Of a stretch of 54,129 nucleotides of DNA, positions 30,659-39,250 are shown one piece after another. Position 1 is the stretch's first letter. Each line of letters begins with the position of its first letter. Source of the DNA: Lichenicoccus sp964242335 (GTDB lineage Bacteria > Pseudomonadota > Alphaproteobacteria > Acetobacterales > Acetobacteraceae); assembly GCA_964242335.1 (NCBI GenBank), contig CAXTAY010000026.1, positions 1 through 54,129 of the forward strand, given 5' to 3'. The translations under genes were made by a program, and so were the position numbers. The notes beneath the pieces are model-generated. The model was not told the DNA's origin, did no database searches, and saw only the letters and a program-made list of their open reading frames with translations.

Positions 30659-30760
30659 GGCAAGGACTCTGCCCTTGACCCGCTGGAGCCATTGGCCCCA
30701 GACCCCGATCTATCAGAACAGGGTTTTCAGAGCTCCTTATGGGGCGAGGCAGGAGGGACG

Positions 30761-31144
30761 ATGGACGGGCACGCGAGCGGCGGCTTCGATGTCGAGATGA
30801 AGCCGGAACCCTCCGCCGATCCGGCAGTCGGCAGGTTCTCCCTGGTCAAGCGCTTCCACGGCGACCTGCAGGCCGACAGCAACGGCGCCATGCTGACGGT
30901 TCGCACCGCCACCGAGGGCTCCGCCGGCTACGTGGCGATGGAACGGGTGGTCGGCACGCTGGACCGGCGGACGGGCAGCTTCGCGCTGCAGCACAGCGGC
31001 ACGATGGAACGGGGACGCGCGGTGCTCAGCCTGACCGTGGTGCCGGACTCCGGAACCGAGGCGCTGACCGGCATCGCCGGGTCGATGTCGATCGAGGTCA
31101 ACGACGGCAAGCACGCCTACGTCTTCCGCTACACGCTCCCCTAG
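30761..31144 (+). CDS. DUF3224-family protein
   Basis: A 127-residue protein of the DUF3224 type: GGFDVEMKPEPSADPAVGRF, then a strand-rich core with GTLDRRTGSFALQHSGTMERG. Its function is unknown. The ATG was chosen because GGAGGG lies 4 bases upstream; an in-frame ATG at 30692 would add a segment without homology. Its TAG stop and the TAG of the convergent cytochrome c-dehydrogenase gene share the four bases CTAG at 31141-31144. Confidence 0.85.
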   Translation: MDGHASGGFDVEMKPEPSADPAVGRFSLVKRFHGDLQADSNGAMLTVRTATEGSAGYVAMERVVGTLDRRTGSFALQHSGTMERGRAVLSLTVVPDSGTEALTGIAGSMSIEVNDGKHAYVFRYTLP

Positions 31145-32880
31145 CGACTGGCATAGGACACCCGCCAGATCGTGCCGCCGGCGTCCTCGCTGACCAGCAG
31201 GGCGCCGTCGTGGGCGACCGCGACACCGACCGGGCGGCCCCACACCGAGTCGTCGTCGGCGACGAAGCCGGTCAGGAAGTCCTCGTACTCGCCGGTCGGA
31301 TCGCCGTGCGCGTCGAGCACGATGCGTATCACCTTGTAGCCGGTCCGCCTGGCGCGGTTCCACGAACCGTGCTCGGCCGCGAACGCGCCGCGAGAGCCGG
31401 CGGGGAACGCGTCGGCGTCGTAGAAGCTCATCTGCAGCGACGCCGAATGCGGCTGGATCAGCACGTCGGGCGTGCTCACCCGGTCCCTCAGGTCCGGCCG
31501 CTGCCCGCGCAGGCGCGGCTCCTCATGCGCGCCCAGATAGTACCAGGGCCAGCCATAGAACGCGCCCTCGCGGACCCGGGTCACGTAGTCCGGCACCAGG
31601 TCGTCGCCGAGGCCGTCGCGCTCGTTGGTGGAGCACCACAGCGTCCCGGAGCCGGGCTGCACGGCCAGACCTACGCAGTTGCGCAGGCCGGTGGCAAACG
31701 TGCGCCCCCGGCCGCCGTCGGGCGTGAACACCAGCACGTCCGCCCGGTTCTCCTCGTCGCCCCAGGCGGCACCCAGGCCGTGCGTCGCCTCCCAGCTCCG
31801 CAGCGCCTCCGGAGACAGCGGGTCCAGTCCGCGCGCCACGTTGGAGGCCGACCCCACCGAGACGAACAGGTGCGTGCCGTCCGGCGAGAAGGCGATGTCG
31901 CGGGTGGTGTGGCCGCCGGTGGTGGGCGCGAGGCGAGGCACCACGGTCTCCGGCCGGCCGCGCGCCTGCAGGTCGCCGTTGCGGTAGGGGAAGCGCACCA
32001 CCGCGTTGGTCTCGGCGACGTACACCCACTGCGGATCGGGACCGCGCGGGTAGAAGGCGATCCCGAACGGCGCGTCGAGTCCGCGCGCGAACACCGCCTG
32101 TCCTGCAGCCTGGGTCGCGCCGTCGGCGGCGCGCAGCACGCGCAGCCGTCCCGCGGCGGTCTCGGCGACGAACAGGTCGCCGTTCGGCGCCGTGCGCAGC
32201 AGCCGCGGGCCGTCCAGCCCGGACGCGAACAGGTCCACCCGGAAGCCCGGCGGCGCGTGCGGCACGGCGCCGGCGGGACGGTCGACCACCTCGGGACTGT
32301 TGCCCGCGGACGCGGTGGCGAACGGCGCCGGCAGGTCGGCGACGGTGATGCGCCGGCGCACGCCGGGCGCATCGGTGTGCCAGTCGCCGAATGCGGCACG
32401 GCCGGTGAGCGTGCCGCCGCTGCTCCGCGCGACCGGGACCGGCGCCGGTTCGCCCCGCGCCGGCGCCGTGGGCGCGGCCGCGGGGACCGTGGCAAGGTAG
32501 GCGATCAGGTCGGCCCGGTCGGCGGCGGCATCGACGTGCACCGGCATCGAGGTGCCGGGGACCACGGACGCGGGATCGGCGAGGTAGCGGTCGAGGGTCG
32601 GCGGCTCCCAGGTGAGGCCGATCCGGCGCATCGCCCGCGAGTAGCCGAACCGGGTCGAGCCGGCGCGCCGACCGACGACGCCGGCGAGGTTTGGCCCCTG
32701 TCCGCCGCCCGCGTTCGCGGCCACCGCGTGGCAGAGCTGGCACTGCTGCGCGAACAGCGCCGCACCGCGCCCCGCATCGGCGGGCGCGGCACCGCCGAGG
32801 CAGCACGATGCCAGCAGCATCGCCGCGATGCGGCCGACGCGGGATGACTTCGACGCCTCGCCTGTCCATGTATCTGGCAT
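31141..32880 (-). CDS. Cytochrome c-fused PQQ-dependent sugar dehydrogenase-like protein (sorbosone dehydrogenase type)
   Basis: A 579-residue exported oxidoreductase. The N-terminus has a basic stretch, a short hydrophobic run and a LASC lipobox with C26, suggesting a lipoprotein. A cytochrome c domain follows with C47-x2-C50-H51 and a likely methionine ligand in GTSMPVH. From about residue 205 on there is a soluble PQQ sugar-dehydrogenase propeller (NGDLFVAETAAGRLRVLR; HTTRDIAFSPDGTHLFVSVG; EHGSWNRARRTGYKVIRI). Electrons would pass from PQQ to the fused heme. The ATG at 32880 overlaps the start of the divergent DCC gene; an ATG at 32820 is the alternative. The exact sugar is unknown. Confidence 0.85.
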   Translation of the reverse strand: MPDTWTGEASKSSRVGRIAAMLLASCCLGGAAPADAGRGAALFAQQCQLCHAVAANAGGGQGPNLAGVVGRRAGSTRFGYSRAMRRIGLTWEPPTLDRYLADPASVVPGTSMPVHVDAAADRADLIAYLATVPAAAPTAPARGEPAPVPVARSSGGTLTGRAAFGDWHTDAPGVRRRITVADLPAPFATASAGNSPEVVDRPAGAVPHAPPGFRVDLFASGLDGPRLLRTAPNGDLFVAETAAGRLRVLRAADGATQAAGQAVFARGLDAPFGIAFYPRGPDPQWVYVAETNAVVRFPYRNGDLQARGRPETVVPRLAPTTGGHTTRDIAFSPDGTHLFVSVGSASNVARGLDPLSPEALRSWEATHGLGAAWGDEENRADVLVFTPDGGRGRTFATGLRNCVGLAVQPGSGTLWCSTNERDGLGDDLVPDYVTRVREGAFYGWPWYYLGAHEEPRLRGQRPDLRDRVSTPDVLIQPHSASLQMSFYDADAFPAGSRGAFAAEHGSWNRARRTGYKVIRIVLDAHGDPTGEYEDFLTGFVADDDSVWGRPVGVAVAHDGALLVSEDAGGTIWRVSYASR

Positions 32881-33244
32881 GTCCGACCTGCTCGTCTGGT
32901 TCGATGGTGGCTGTCCGCTCTGCCGGCGGGAGATCGCGCTGATGCGTCGGCTGGACCGTCGGCACGCCATCAGCTTCGTGGACGTGTCCCGCGGCGACAC
33001 CGCCTGCCCGATCGACCGCGCCGCCCTGCTGGCCCGGTTCCATGCCTGCGAGGATGGCCGGATGCTGTCCGGCGCCGCCGCCTTCGCGGCGATGTGGCGG
33101 GCGATCCCGTGGCTGCGTCCGCTCGGGCTGGCGGCGCGCGATCCGCGCGTGCTGTCGGTGCTGGAACGGCTGTATCGGCGCTTCCTGCGGCTCCGCCCGG
33201 CGCTGCAGCGACTGCTGCGCCGGCTCGAGCACAGGGGCGCCTGA
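32879..33244 (+). CDS. DCC-family thiol-disulfide oxidoreductase-like protein (DUF393)
   Basis: A 121-residue protein with the family motif DGGCPLCRREIALM near the N-terminus (CxxC of thioredoxin-like type) and a basic helical C-terminus (RRFLRLRPALQRLLRRLE). DCC proteins are thought to be thiol oxidoreductases. The ATG at 32879 fits where homology begins, and it shares two bases with the ATG of the divergent dehydrogenase gene (CATG). A start at 32828 would add 17 residues. Ribosome sites are poor for both. Confidence 0.82.
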   Translation: MSDLLVWFDGGCPLCRREIALMRRLDRRHAISFVDVSRGDTACPIDRAALLARFHACEDGRMLSGAAAFAAMWRAIPWLRPLGLAARDPRVLSVLERLYRRFLRLRPALQRLLRRLEHRGA

Positions 33245-33273
33245 CCTCCGCTCGCGTCGGCCGGACCGCAGGC

Positions 33274-35526
33274 TCAGTCGAGCAGGTCGCGGGCGAGGAT
33301 CGGCGTGTGGCGCACCCGCACCCCGGTGGCATGATACACCGCGTTGGCGATCGCCGCCGGCATGCCGACGATGCCGATCTCGCCGACCGCCTTGGCGCCG
33401 ATCGCGTTGACCACGCTGTCGGTCTCGTCGATCGTCTCGACGGTCACCTCGCCGATGTCGGCGTTGGTGGAGAAGTGGTAGCCGGCGAGGTCGGCGTTGG
33501 CGAAGCGGGCGCGCGGCCGGTCCAGCTGCGACTCCTCGAGCAGCGCGAAGCTCGCACCCCACACCATCCCGCCGGCCAGGTTGCTGCGCGCGGTGCGCGG
33601 GTTGACGATGCGCCCGCAGGCGAACACGCCGACCATGCGCGACACCCGTATGGTGCGCAGCATCCGGTCGATCCGCACCTCGGCGAACTGCGCGCCGAAG
33701 CTGTACGAGGCGTGCCTCGCGGTGACCGGGCCGTCGAAGGCCATGCCGCCGCCCAACGCCGCGCGCATCTTGCCCTGGCTGATCCCGGCGGGCTTCCACT
33801 CCGCGGTGACCTCGATCGCGTCGGATCCGGTGGCGCGCACCAGCTCGCCCAGGCCGCGAGCGGTGCCGTCCGGCGCGACCACCTGTCCGCCCGTCAGGGT
33901 CAGCCGCGCCGGATCGATGCCCGCGAACGCGGCACCCGGCGCGGTCGCGGCGGCGAGCAGCTTCCCGCGCACCGCCAGCGCCGCCTCGTGCACCGCCGAG
34001 CCGGCAGAGCCGGTGGTGACCGATCCGCCGGCGAGCGGCCCGGAAGGCAGCGCGCTCTCGCCGAGCCGCACCCGCACCTGCTCGTCCGCGACGCCCAGCA
34101 GCTCGGCCGCGACCTGTCCCAGCACCGTGTAGGCGCCGGTGCCGAGGTCGTGCGCCGCGGTCGCCACGTGCAGCGTGCCGTCCGACGACAGGCGCACGCT
34201 GGCCGCGGCCGGGGTCATCGCCGAGGGGTAGGTCGCGGTGGCGCAGCCCCAGCCGAGCAGCGTCCCCTCCGCGTCGGTCATCGAGCCGACCGCCGGGTTG
34301 CGCCGGCTCCAGCCGAACAAGGCGGCGCCGCGCCGGAAGCACGGCACCAGCGAGCGGCTGCTCCAGGGCACGCCACGGACCGGATCGCGGGCCGGCTCGT
34401 TGCGTATCCGCAGCTCCACCGGATCCATCGCCAGCGCCACCGCCAGCTCGTCGACCGCGGACTCGAAGCCGAAGAACGCCGGCGCCTCGGCGGGCGCGCG
34501 CTGGAAGCCGGGAGTGTTGACGTCGGTGGCGACGGTGGCCTCGCGGGTGCGTATGTTGGCGACGTCGTACATCCGCGCCGTCACCTCGGTGCCGGGGAAG
34601 GCCACGTGATCGATCGCGGCACTCTGTCCGGTCTGCTCGTGGATCATCGCCACCAGCCTGCCGTCCCGCTCGGCGGCCAGCGCCACCCGGTTGCGCGTGG
34701 CCGGGCGGAACGAGCCGACCGTGAACATCGCCTCGCGCGGCACCACCAGCTTCACCGGCCGTCCCAGCCGCCGCGCCGCCAGCGCCACCAGCACCGTATG
34801 CGGCAGGATACTCGCCTTGCTGCCGAAGCCGCCGCCGACATAGGGGCTGCTGACCGTCACGTCCTCGGCGGGCAGGCGGAAGATGCGCGCGAGCCCCGCC
34901 CGGGTGCCGATCACCCACTGGCTCGGCACGTGCACGGTCAGCCGGTTCTCGTCCCACGCGGCGGTGGTGGCGTAGAGCTCGATCGGGTTGTGGTGCTGCG
35001 CCGGGGTGAGATAGGTGGCGTCGATCTTCACCGGGGCGCGGGCGAAGGCCGCCTCGGCGTCGCCGATATCCACCGCCTTGGCGTCCAGCGGCCTGACCTC
35101 GCGGTCCGGATCGTCGATCGCGATCGAGGCGTGGTCGGCCTCGTACTCGACCTGCAGCAGCCGGGCCGCCGCCTCGGCCGCCTCGGTGCTGTCGGCGACC
35201 ACGAGGCCGACGATCTGGCCGGCATAATGCACCACGTCCGACGAGAGCGGCATGAAGGAGGACTGCATGTGGCCGCCCTTCATCGCGGCGCTCTCTCCGC
35301 CCAGATCCTGGTTCAGGCCGCGATGCGTCAGCACCAGCCGCACCCCCGGCACCGCCTCGGCGGCGTCGCTGTCGATGCGGGTGATCCTGCCCCTGGCGAT
35401 CGGGCTCAGGGTCAGCGCCGCGTAGGCGACGTCCGCATAGCCGGCATCGGCGGCGTATCGGGCCGCACCCGTCACCTTGACGCGCGCGTCGCGACGCGTG
35501 ACCGGAACGCCGATGCCGCCGTCCAT
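33274..35526 (-). CDS. paoC: Xanthine oxidase-family aldehyde oxidoreductase, molybdenum-binding subunit (PaoC-like)
   Basis: A 750-residue catalytic subunit holding the molybdenum cofactor. It opens GVPVTRRDARVKVTGAARYA, typical of the family, and contains VSSPYVGGGFGSKA, a cofactor-binding segment. The catalytic glutamate is E716 in AVGEIGIVGMP. It is the last of three subunit genes, 2 bases after paoB, all downstream of an M20 amidohydrolase. The PaoC assignment rests mainly on the [4Fe-4S]-type cysteines of its partner; xanthine dehydrogenase or another hydroxylase remains possible. Expected activity is oxidation of aromatic or other aldehydes. Confidence 0.9.
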   Translation of the reverse strand: MDGGIGVPVTRRDARVKVTGAARYAADAGYADVAYAALTLSPIARGRITRIDSDAAEAVPGVRLVLTHRGLNQDLGGESAAMKGGHMQSSFMPLSSDVVHYAGQIVGLVVADSTEAAEAAARLLQVEYEADHASIAIDDPDREVRPLDAKAVDIGDAEAAFARAPVKIDATYLTPAQHHNPIELYATTAAWDENRLTVHVPSQWVIGTRAGLARIFRLPAEDVTVSSPYVGGGFGSKASILPHTVLVALAARRLGRPVKLVVPREAMFTVGSFRPATRNRVALAAERDGRLVAMIHEQTGQSAAIDHVAFPGTEVTARMYDVANIRTREATVATDVNTPGFQRAPAEAPAFFGFESAVDELAVALAMDPVELRIRNEPARDPVRGVPWSSRSLVPCFRRGAALFGWSRRNPAVGSMTDAEGTLLGWGCATATYPSAMTPAAASVRLSSDGTLHVATAAHDLGTGAYTVLGQVAAELLGVADEQVRVRLGESALPSGPLAGGSVTTGSAGSAVHEAALAVRGKLLAAATAPGAAFAGIDPARLTLTGGQVVAPDGTARGLGELVRATGSDAIEVTAEWKPAGISQGKMRAALGGGMAFDGPVTARHASYSFGAQFAEVRIDRMLRTIRVSRMVGVFACGRIVNPRTARSNLAGGMVWGASFALLEESQLDRPRARFANADLAGYHFSTNADIGEVTVETIDETDSVVNAIGAKAVGEIGIVGMPAAIANAVYHATGVRVRHTPILARDLLD

Positions 35527-35528
35527 GC

Positions 35529-36512
35529 TCAGCCCCTCCTCGCGGCGACCAGGGCCGCCTGCGCCACCACGCGCCGGCCGAGCTCGGTCTTGAACCCGTT
35601 ATGCGGCAGCGTCCGGGCGCCGACGAACGCGGCCTCTCCCGCCTGCAGCGCGACCGCCTCGGTCAGGGCCCGTCCGGTCAGCACCGCTTCCGCCGCGGGC
35701 GCCCGCCACGGCCGGCTGGCGACGCCGCCGAGCGAGACACGGGCGGCGCGCACCGTGTCGCCCTCCATCTCGAGTGCCACGGCGGCGGAGACCAGCGCAT
35801 AGGCGTAGCTCTGCCGGTCCCGCAGCTTCAGGTAGGTGGAGCGCCGCCCTGCCGGGGTCGCCCGCACGGTGATCGCGGTGATGATCTCGCCCGGCGCCAG
35901 CGTGGTCTCCTGCTCCGGGCGGTCGCCGTACTCGCGGTGCAGGCCGGCGAACGGGATCGTGCGGGAGCCGTGCGCCGAGCGCACCTCCACCGCGCTGTCG
36001 AAGGCGGCGAGCGCGGTGCCCCAGTCGCCGGGATAATTGGCCACGCAGGCGTCGGAGGTGCCGAACAGCGCCATCTCGCGCGTCTCGCCGTCCAGCGCGT
36101 CGCAGCCGGCGCCGGGCGAGCGCTTGTTGCAGGCGGAGATGCCGTCGCGGAAATAGGGACAGCGGGTGCGCTGCAGCAGGTTGCCGCCCAGCGTGGCGGC
36201 GTGGCGCAGCTGCGGCGAGGCGGCGAGCTGCAGGCTCTCGGCGAGCGCCGGATAGTCGTGCAGCAGCACCGGATCCTCGGCGACGTCGGCCATCCGCGCC
36301 AGGGCGCCGAAGCGCAGCACCGGGCCCGCGGTGTCGAACCCCGCGAGGTCCGTCAGGTGGCCGATATCGACCAGGCTTGACGGGCCGGCGAGGTCGCCGC
36401 GCATCAGGTCCACCATCGTGGTCCCCCCGGCGAGCAGCGCCGCACCGGGACGCGCGGCCTCCTGCAGCGCGTGGTCCAGCGAGGTGGCGCGGACGTAGCT
36501 GAAGGGTTGCAT
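35529..36512 (-). CDS. paoB: Aldehyde oxidoreductase FAD-binding subunit (PaoB-like)
   Basis: A 327-residue FAD subunit passing electrons from the iron-sulfur subunit to the acceptor. It has the CoxM/PaoB fold: LLAGGTTMVDLMRGD (FAD-binding, residues about 27-40) and ATLGGNLLQRTRCPYF. Cysteines C118, C128, C137 and C156 match the extra [4Fe-4S] cluster of PaoB-type subunits, which ordinary xanthine dehydrogenase FAD subunits lack. It lies 1 base after paoA and 2 bases before paoC. Confidence 0.9.
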   Translation of the reverse strand: MQPFSYVRATSLDHALQEAARPGAALLAGGTTMVDLMRGDLAGPSSLVDIGHLTDLAGFDTAGPVLRFGALARMADVAEDPVLLHDYPALAESLQLAASPQLRHAATLGGNLLQRTRCPYFRDGISACNKRSPGAGCDALDGETREMALFGTSDACVANYPGDWGTALAAFDSAVEVRSAHGSRTIPFAGLHREYGDRPEQETTLAPGEIITAITVRATPAGRRSTYLKLRDRQSYAYALVSAAVALEMEGDTVRAARVSLGGVASRPWRAPAAEAVLTGRALTEAVALQAGEAAFVGARTLPHNGFKTELGRRVVAQAALVAARRG

Positions 36513-36513
36513 C

Positions 36514-36993
36514 TTAGCCCGCCGGACCCGCGACCTGGCGCACCGCGGCGACGATGCCCGGATAGGCGCCGCAGCGGCACAGGTTGCCGCTCATGTACTC
36601 GCGGATCTCGTCGTCGGTGCGTGTGTGCCCTTCCCGGACGCAGGCGATCGCGGACATGATCTGGCCGGGCGTGCAGTAGCCGCACTGCAGCGCGTCGTGC
36701 TCGATGAACGCCGCCTGCATCGGATGCAGCGTGCCGTCGGCCGCCTCCAGGCTCTCGATGGTGGCGACCTCACGCCCCGACGCCGCCAGCGCCAGGGTGA
36801 GGCAGGCGAGCTGCCGCCGGCCGTCGATATGCACCGTGCAGGCGCCGCAGGTGCCGTGGTTGCAGCCGACCTTGGTCCCGGTCAGGCCGAGATGGTCGCG
36901 CAGCGCGTCGAGCAGCGTGGTGCGGGTGTCGAGCGTCAGCGCATGCTGCCGCCCGTTGACGCTCAGGGTGCAGGGGGCGATGTGCGCCGTCAC
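36514..36993 (-). CDS. paoA: Aldehyde oxidoreductase [2Fe-2S] subunit (PaoA-like)
   Basis: A 159-residue electron-transfer subunit. The plant-ferredoxin cluster ligands C44, C49, C52 and C64 (GCNHGTCGAC region) and the second cluster ligands C104, C107, C139 and C141 (QCGYCTPG; NLCRCG) are all present. Unlike E. coli PaoA it has no N-terminal Tat signal, so the complex is expected to stay in the cytoplasm. The ATG overlaps the stop of the M20 amidohydrolase gene by four bases. Confidence 0.92.
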   Translation of the reverse strand: MTAHIAPCTLSVNGRQHALTLDTRTTLLDALRDHLGLTGTKVGCNHGTCGACTVHIDGRRQLACLTLALAASGREVATIESLEAADGTLHPMQAAFIEHDALQCGYCTPGQIMSAIACVREGHTRTDDEIREYMSGNLCRCGAYPGIVAAVRQVAGPAG

Positions 36994-38192
36994 CGCGTCA
37001 GCAGCTCGAAGGCGGCGCGCGACAGCGCCTGCACGCCGGCGGCGATGCAGGCCTCGTCCGGCTGGTAGAAGGAGCTGTGCAGCTTGTCCTGGCGGCCGGG
37101 CCGTGCGGAACCGATCAGCAGCTGGAAGCTGGGCACGCGCTCGGCGATCAGCGCGAAATCCTCGCCGCCGAGCGACGGCACGGCTTCGGACACCGCGGCC
37201 TCGCCGAGCTGGTGGCGCACCGCCTCCACCACCGGATCCAGCACCCGGTCGTCATTGACCAGCGCCGGCACGCCGTGACGGTACTCGACCTCGCAGCGCA
37301 CCCGCATGCCGAGCTCCACCCCGGCGCAGAGCCGGCGGATCGCCGCCTCGGCCAGGCCGCGGGCCTCGAGATGCAGTGTGCGCACCGTGCCGCGCAGCAG
37401 GCAGCTGTCGGGGATGATGTTGTGCACGGTGCCGGCATGGATCGCGCCCACCGTCACCACCACCGGATGGAACGGGTTGCTCTCGCGCGAGACCACCGTC
37501 TGCAGCTGCGTCACCAGCGTGGCCGCCGCCAGGATCGGGTCGACCGCGTCGTTCGGATGTGCCGCGTGGCCGGAGGCGCCATGCAGCGTGATGTCGAACA
37601 GGTCGGACGCCGCCAGGCAGGCGCCGCGCACGAAGCCGAACTGGCCGGCCGGGATGTTCGGCATGTTGTGGAAGCCGAGCGCCATGTCGACGCCGTCGAG
37701 CACGCCGTCCTCGATCATCGCCGCCGCCCCGCCGAGCACCTCCTCGGCCGGCTGGAACAGCAGCTTCACCGTGCCGGCGAGCTGCGGCGCCATCCGGTGG
37801 AGCACCGAGGCCACGCCGAGCAGGGTGGTGGTGTGGATGTCGTGGCCGCAGGCATGCATCCGCCCGTCGGCCTTGCTCGCGAACTCGAGGCCGGTCTGCT
37901 CGTGGATCGGCAACGCGTCCATGTCGGCGCGGATCGCCAGCGTCGCACCCGGACGGCCGCCCTCGATGGTGCCGACCACCCCGGTGCGCCCGACCCCGGT
38001 GCGGGTGGCGATGCCGAGCGAAGCCAGCTCGCGCGCCACGACCGCGGCGGTGCGGACCTCCTCGAACGCGAGCTCGGGATGCGCGTGCAGGTCGCGGCGG
38101 ATCTCGATCAGGCCGAGCTCGATGCGCCGGCTCACCTCGGCGATCATGGTCGTGGGGTCGTTGAGCAGGGGATCGCGCAGGGTGTCGTGCAT
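36990..38192 (-). CDS. M20-family amidohydrolase (hippurate hydrolase-like)
   Basis: A 400-residue metal-dependent amidase of the M20D type, which cleaves N-acyl amino acids such as hippurate or indole-acetyl conjugates. Metal-site motifs are intact: AIRADMDALPI, MHACGHDIHTTTLLG, LFQPAEEVLGG, and the lid-domain HNIIPDSCLLRGTVR. The ATG at 38192 is chosen because M20 homology starts shortly after it. It overlaps paoA by four bases and follows a CUT2 permease by 50 bases on the same strand, linking import, amide cleavage and aldehyde oxidation. The substrate is not determined. Confidence 0.9.
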   Translation of the reverse strand: MHDTLRDPLLNDPTTMIAEVSRRIELGLIEIRRDLHAHPELAFEEVRTAAVVARELASLGIATRTGVGRTGVVGTIEGGRPGATLAIRADMDALPIHEQTGLEFASKADGRMHACGHDIHTTTLLGVASVLHRMAPQLAGTVKLLFQPAEEVLGGAAAMIEDGVLDGVDMALGFHNMPNIPAGQFGFVRGACLAASDLFDITLHGASGHAAHPNDAVDPILAAATLVTQLQTVVSRESNPFHPVVVTVGAIHAGTVHNIIPDSCLLRGTVRTLHLEARGLAEAAIRRLCAGVELGMRVRCEVEYRHGVPALVNDDRVLDPVVEAVRHQLGEAAVSEAVPSLGGEDFALIAERVPSFQLLIGSARPGRQDKLHSSFYQPDEACIAAGVQALSRAAFELLTR

Positions 38193-38242
38193 GAGCAGAA
38201 CTAGGCGACATGGCGCACCGCAGCGCAAGGGGTGATCCGCGA

Positions 38243-39226
38243 TCAGCTTCGGCCGCGCCGCTTCTGGTTGAGGCTGTCGATCAGCACCGCGCCGAAGATC
38301 ACCGCCCCCTGGATGAACTGCACCCAGAACGGCTGCACGTTCTTGAGCGTCAGCCCGTTATTGATCAGCCCGATGATCAGCACCCCGAGCAGCGTGCCGA
38401 GCATGCTGCCCTTGCCGCCGAACAGCGACGCGCCGCCGATCACCACCGCGGCGATCGCGTTCAGCTCCAGCCCGGAGGCGGCGATCGGCTGCGCGCTGTC
38501 CAGCCGCCCGGCCAGAACCACGCCGCCGAGCCCGGCCAGCGCGCCGCTGACGACGTAGACCACCGCCAGGGTGCGCGCGACCGGGATGCCGGCGAGCCGG
38601 GCCGCCTCGCGGTTGCCGCCGACCGCGTAGATCTCGGCACCGAGCACGGTGCGCGACAGCACGACCCAGGCGAGCAGGAACACGCAGGCGGCGATCAGGG
38701 CCGCGATCGGCAGCGGGCCCAGGTTGCCGCCGCCGATATTGTCGAAGCTGTCGGGGAAGTCGAAGATCGTGTTGCCGTTGGTGACGATGAAGGCGAGGCC
38801 GCGCGCCATCGCCAGCACCGCCAGGGTGACGATGAACGGGCTCATCGCCAGCACCGTGATCGCGAACGCGTTGAACGCACCGCAGCAGGCGCCGACCCCG
38901 ATCCCGAGCAGCACCGCGAGCGGCACCGGCAGGTGGGCGTGGATCGCGAGCCCGGTGATGACGCCGGTGAACGCCACCACCGAGCCGACCGACAGGTCGA
39001 TGCCGCTGGTGACGATCACGAAGGTCTCGCCGACGGCGACGATGCCGATCAGCGAGCTCGCGAGCAGGATCGACAGGATGTTCGCCGTGGTGAGGAAGGC
39101 CGGCGTGGTGGTGGCGAGATAGAGCGAGATCGCCACGAAGCCGACGATGATGGTCAGCTCGTTGAGGGCGCGGCCGACGCCGCCGATGCCGAAGCGGCGG
39201 GAAGCGGAAGTCGAGGGTGAGGTCAT
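38243..39226 (-). CDS. CUT2 ABC transporter permease (RbsC type)
   Basis: A 327-residue inner-membrane permease with GIDLSVGSVVAFTGVITG and LNAIAAVVIGGASLFGGKGS, the RbsC signatures, and about nine hydrophobic segments. The ATG at 39226 has AAGGGC 5 bases upstream, better than an in-frame ATG at 39241. It follows the two-domain ATPase gene by 24 bases. Confidence 0.93.
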   Translation of the reverse strand: MTSPSTSASRRFGIGGVGRALNELTIIVGFVAISLYLATTTPAFLTTANILSILLASSLIGIVAVGETFVIVTSGIDLSVGSVVAFTGVITGLAIHAHLPVPLAVLLGIGVGACCGAFNAFAITVLAMSPFIVTLAVLAMARGLAFIVTNGNTIFDFPDSFDNIGGGNLGPLPIAALIAACVFLLAWVVLSRTVLGAEIYAVGGNREAARLAGIPVARTLAVVYVVSGALAGLGGVVLAGRLDSAQPIAASGLELNAIAAVVIGGASLFGGKGSMLGTLLGVLIIGLINNGLTLKNVQPFWVQFIQGAVIFGAVLIDSLNQKRRGRS

Positions 39227-39250
39227 CGTATGCCCTTGCAAGCTCTCGGA

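Noticed and set aside
30659..30760. A promoter (TTGACC near 30677) or terminator hairpin (CTGG-GCC with GGC-CCAG) in the gap before the DUF3224 gene.
   Set aside because: The TTGACC has no acceptable -10 partner and the hairpin lacks a T-tract and has a mismatch.
31523..34957. A very long open frame on the minus strand (over 1100 codons).
   Set aside because: It is a frame-shifted shadow of the dehydrogenase and paoC genes; the translation is Arg/Ala/Gly-rich without any domain, as expected in high-GC DNA.
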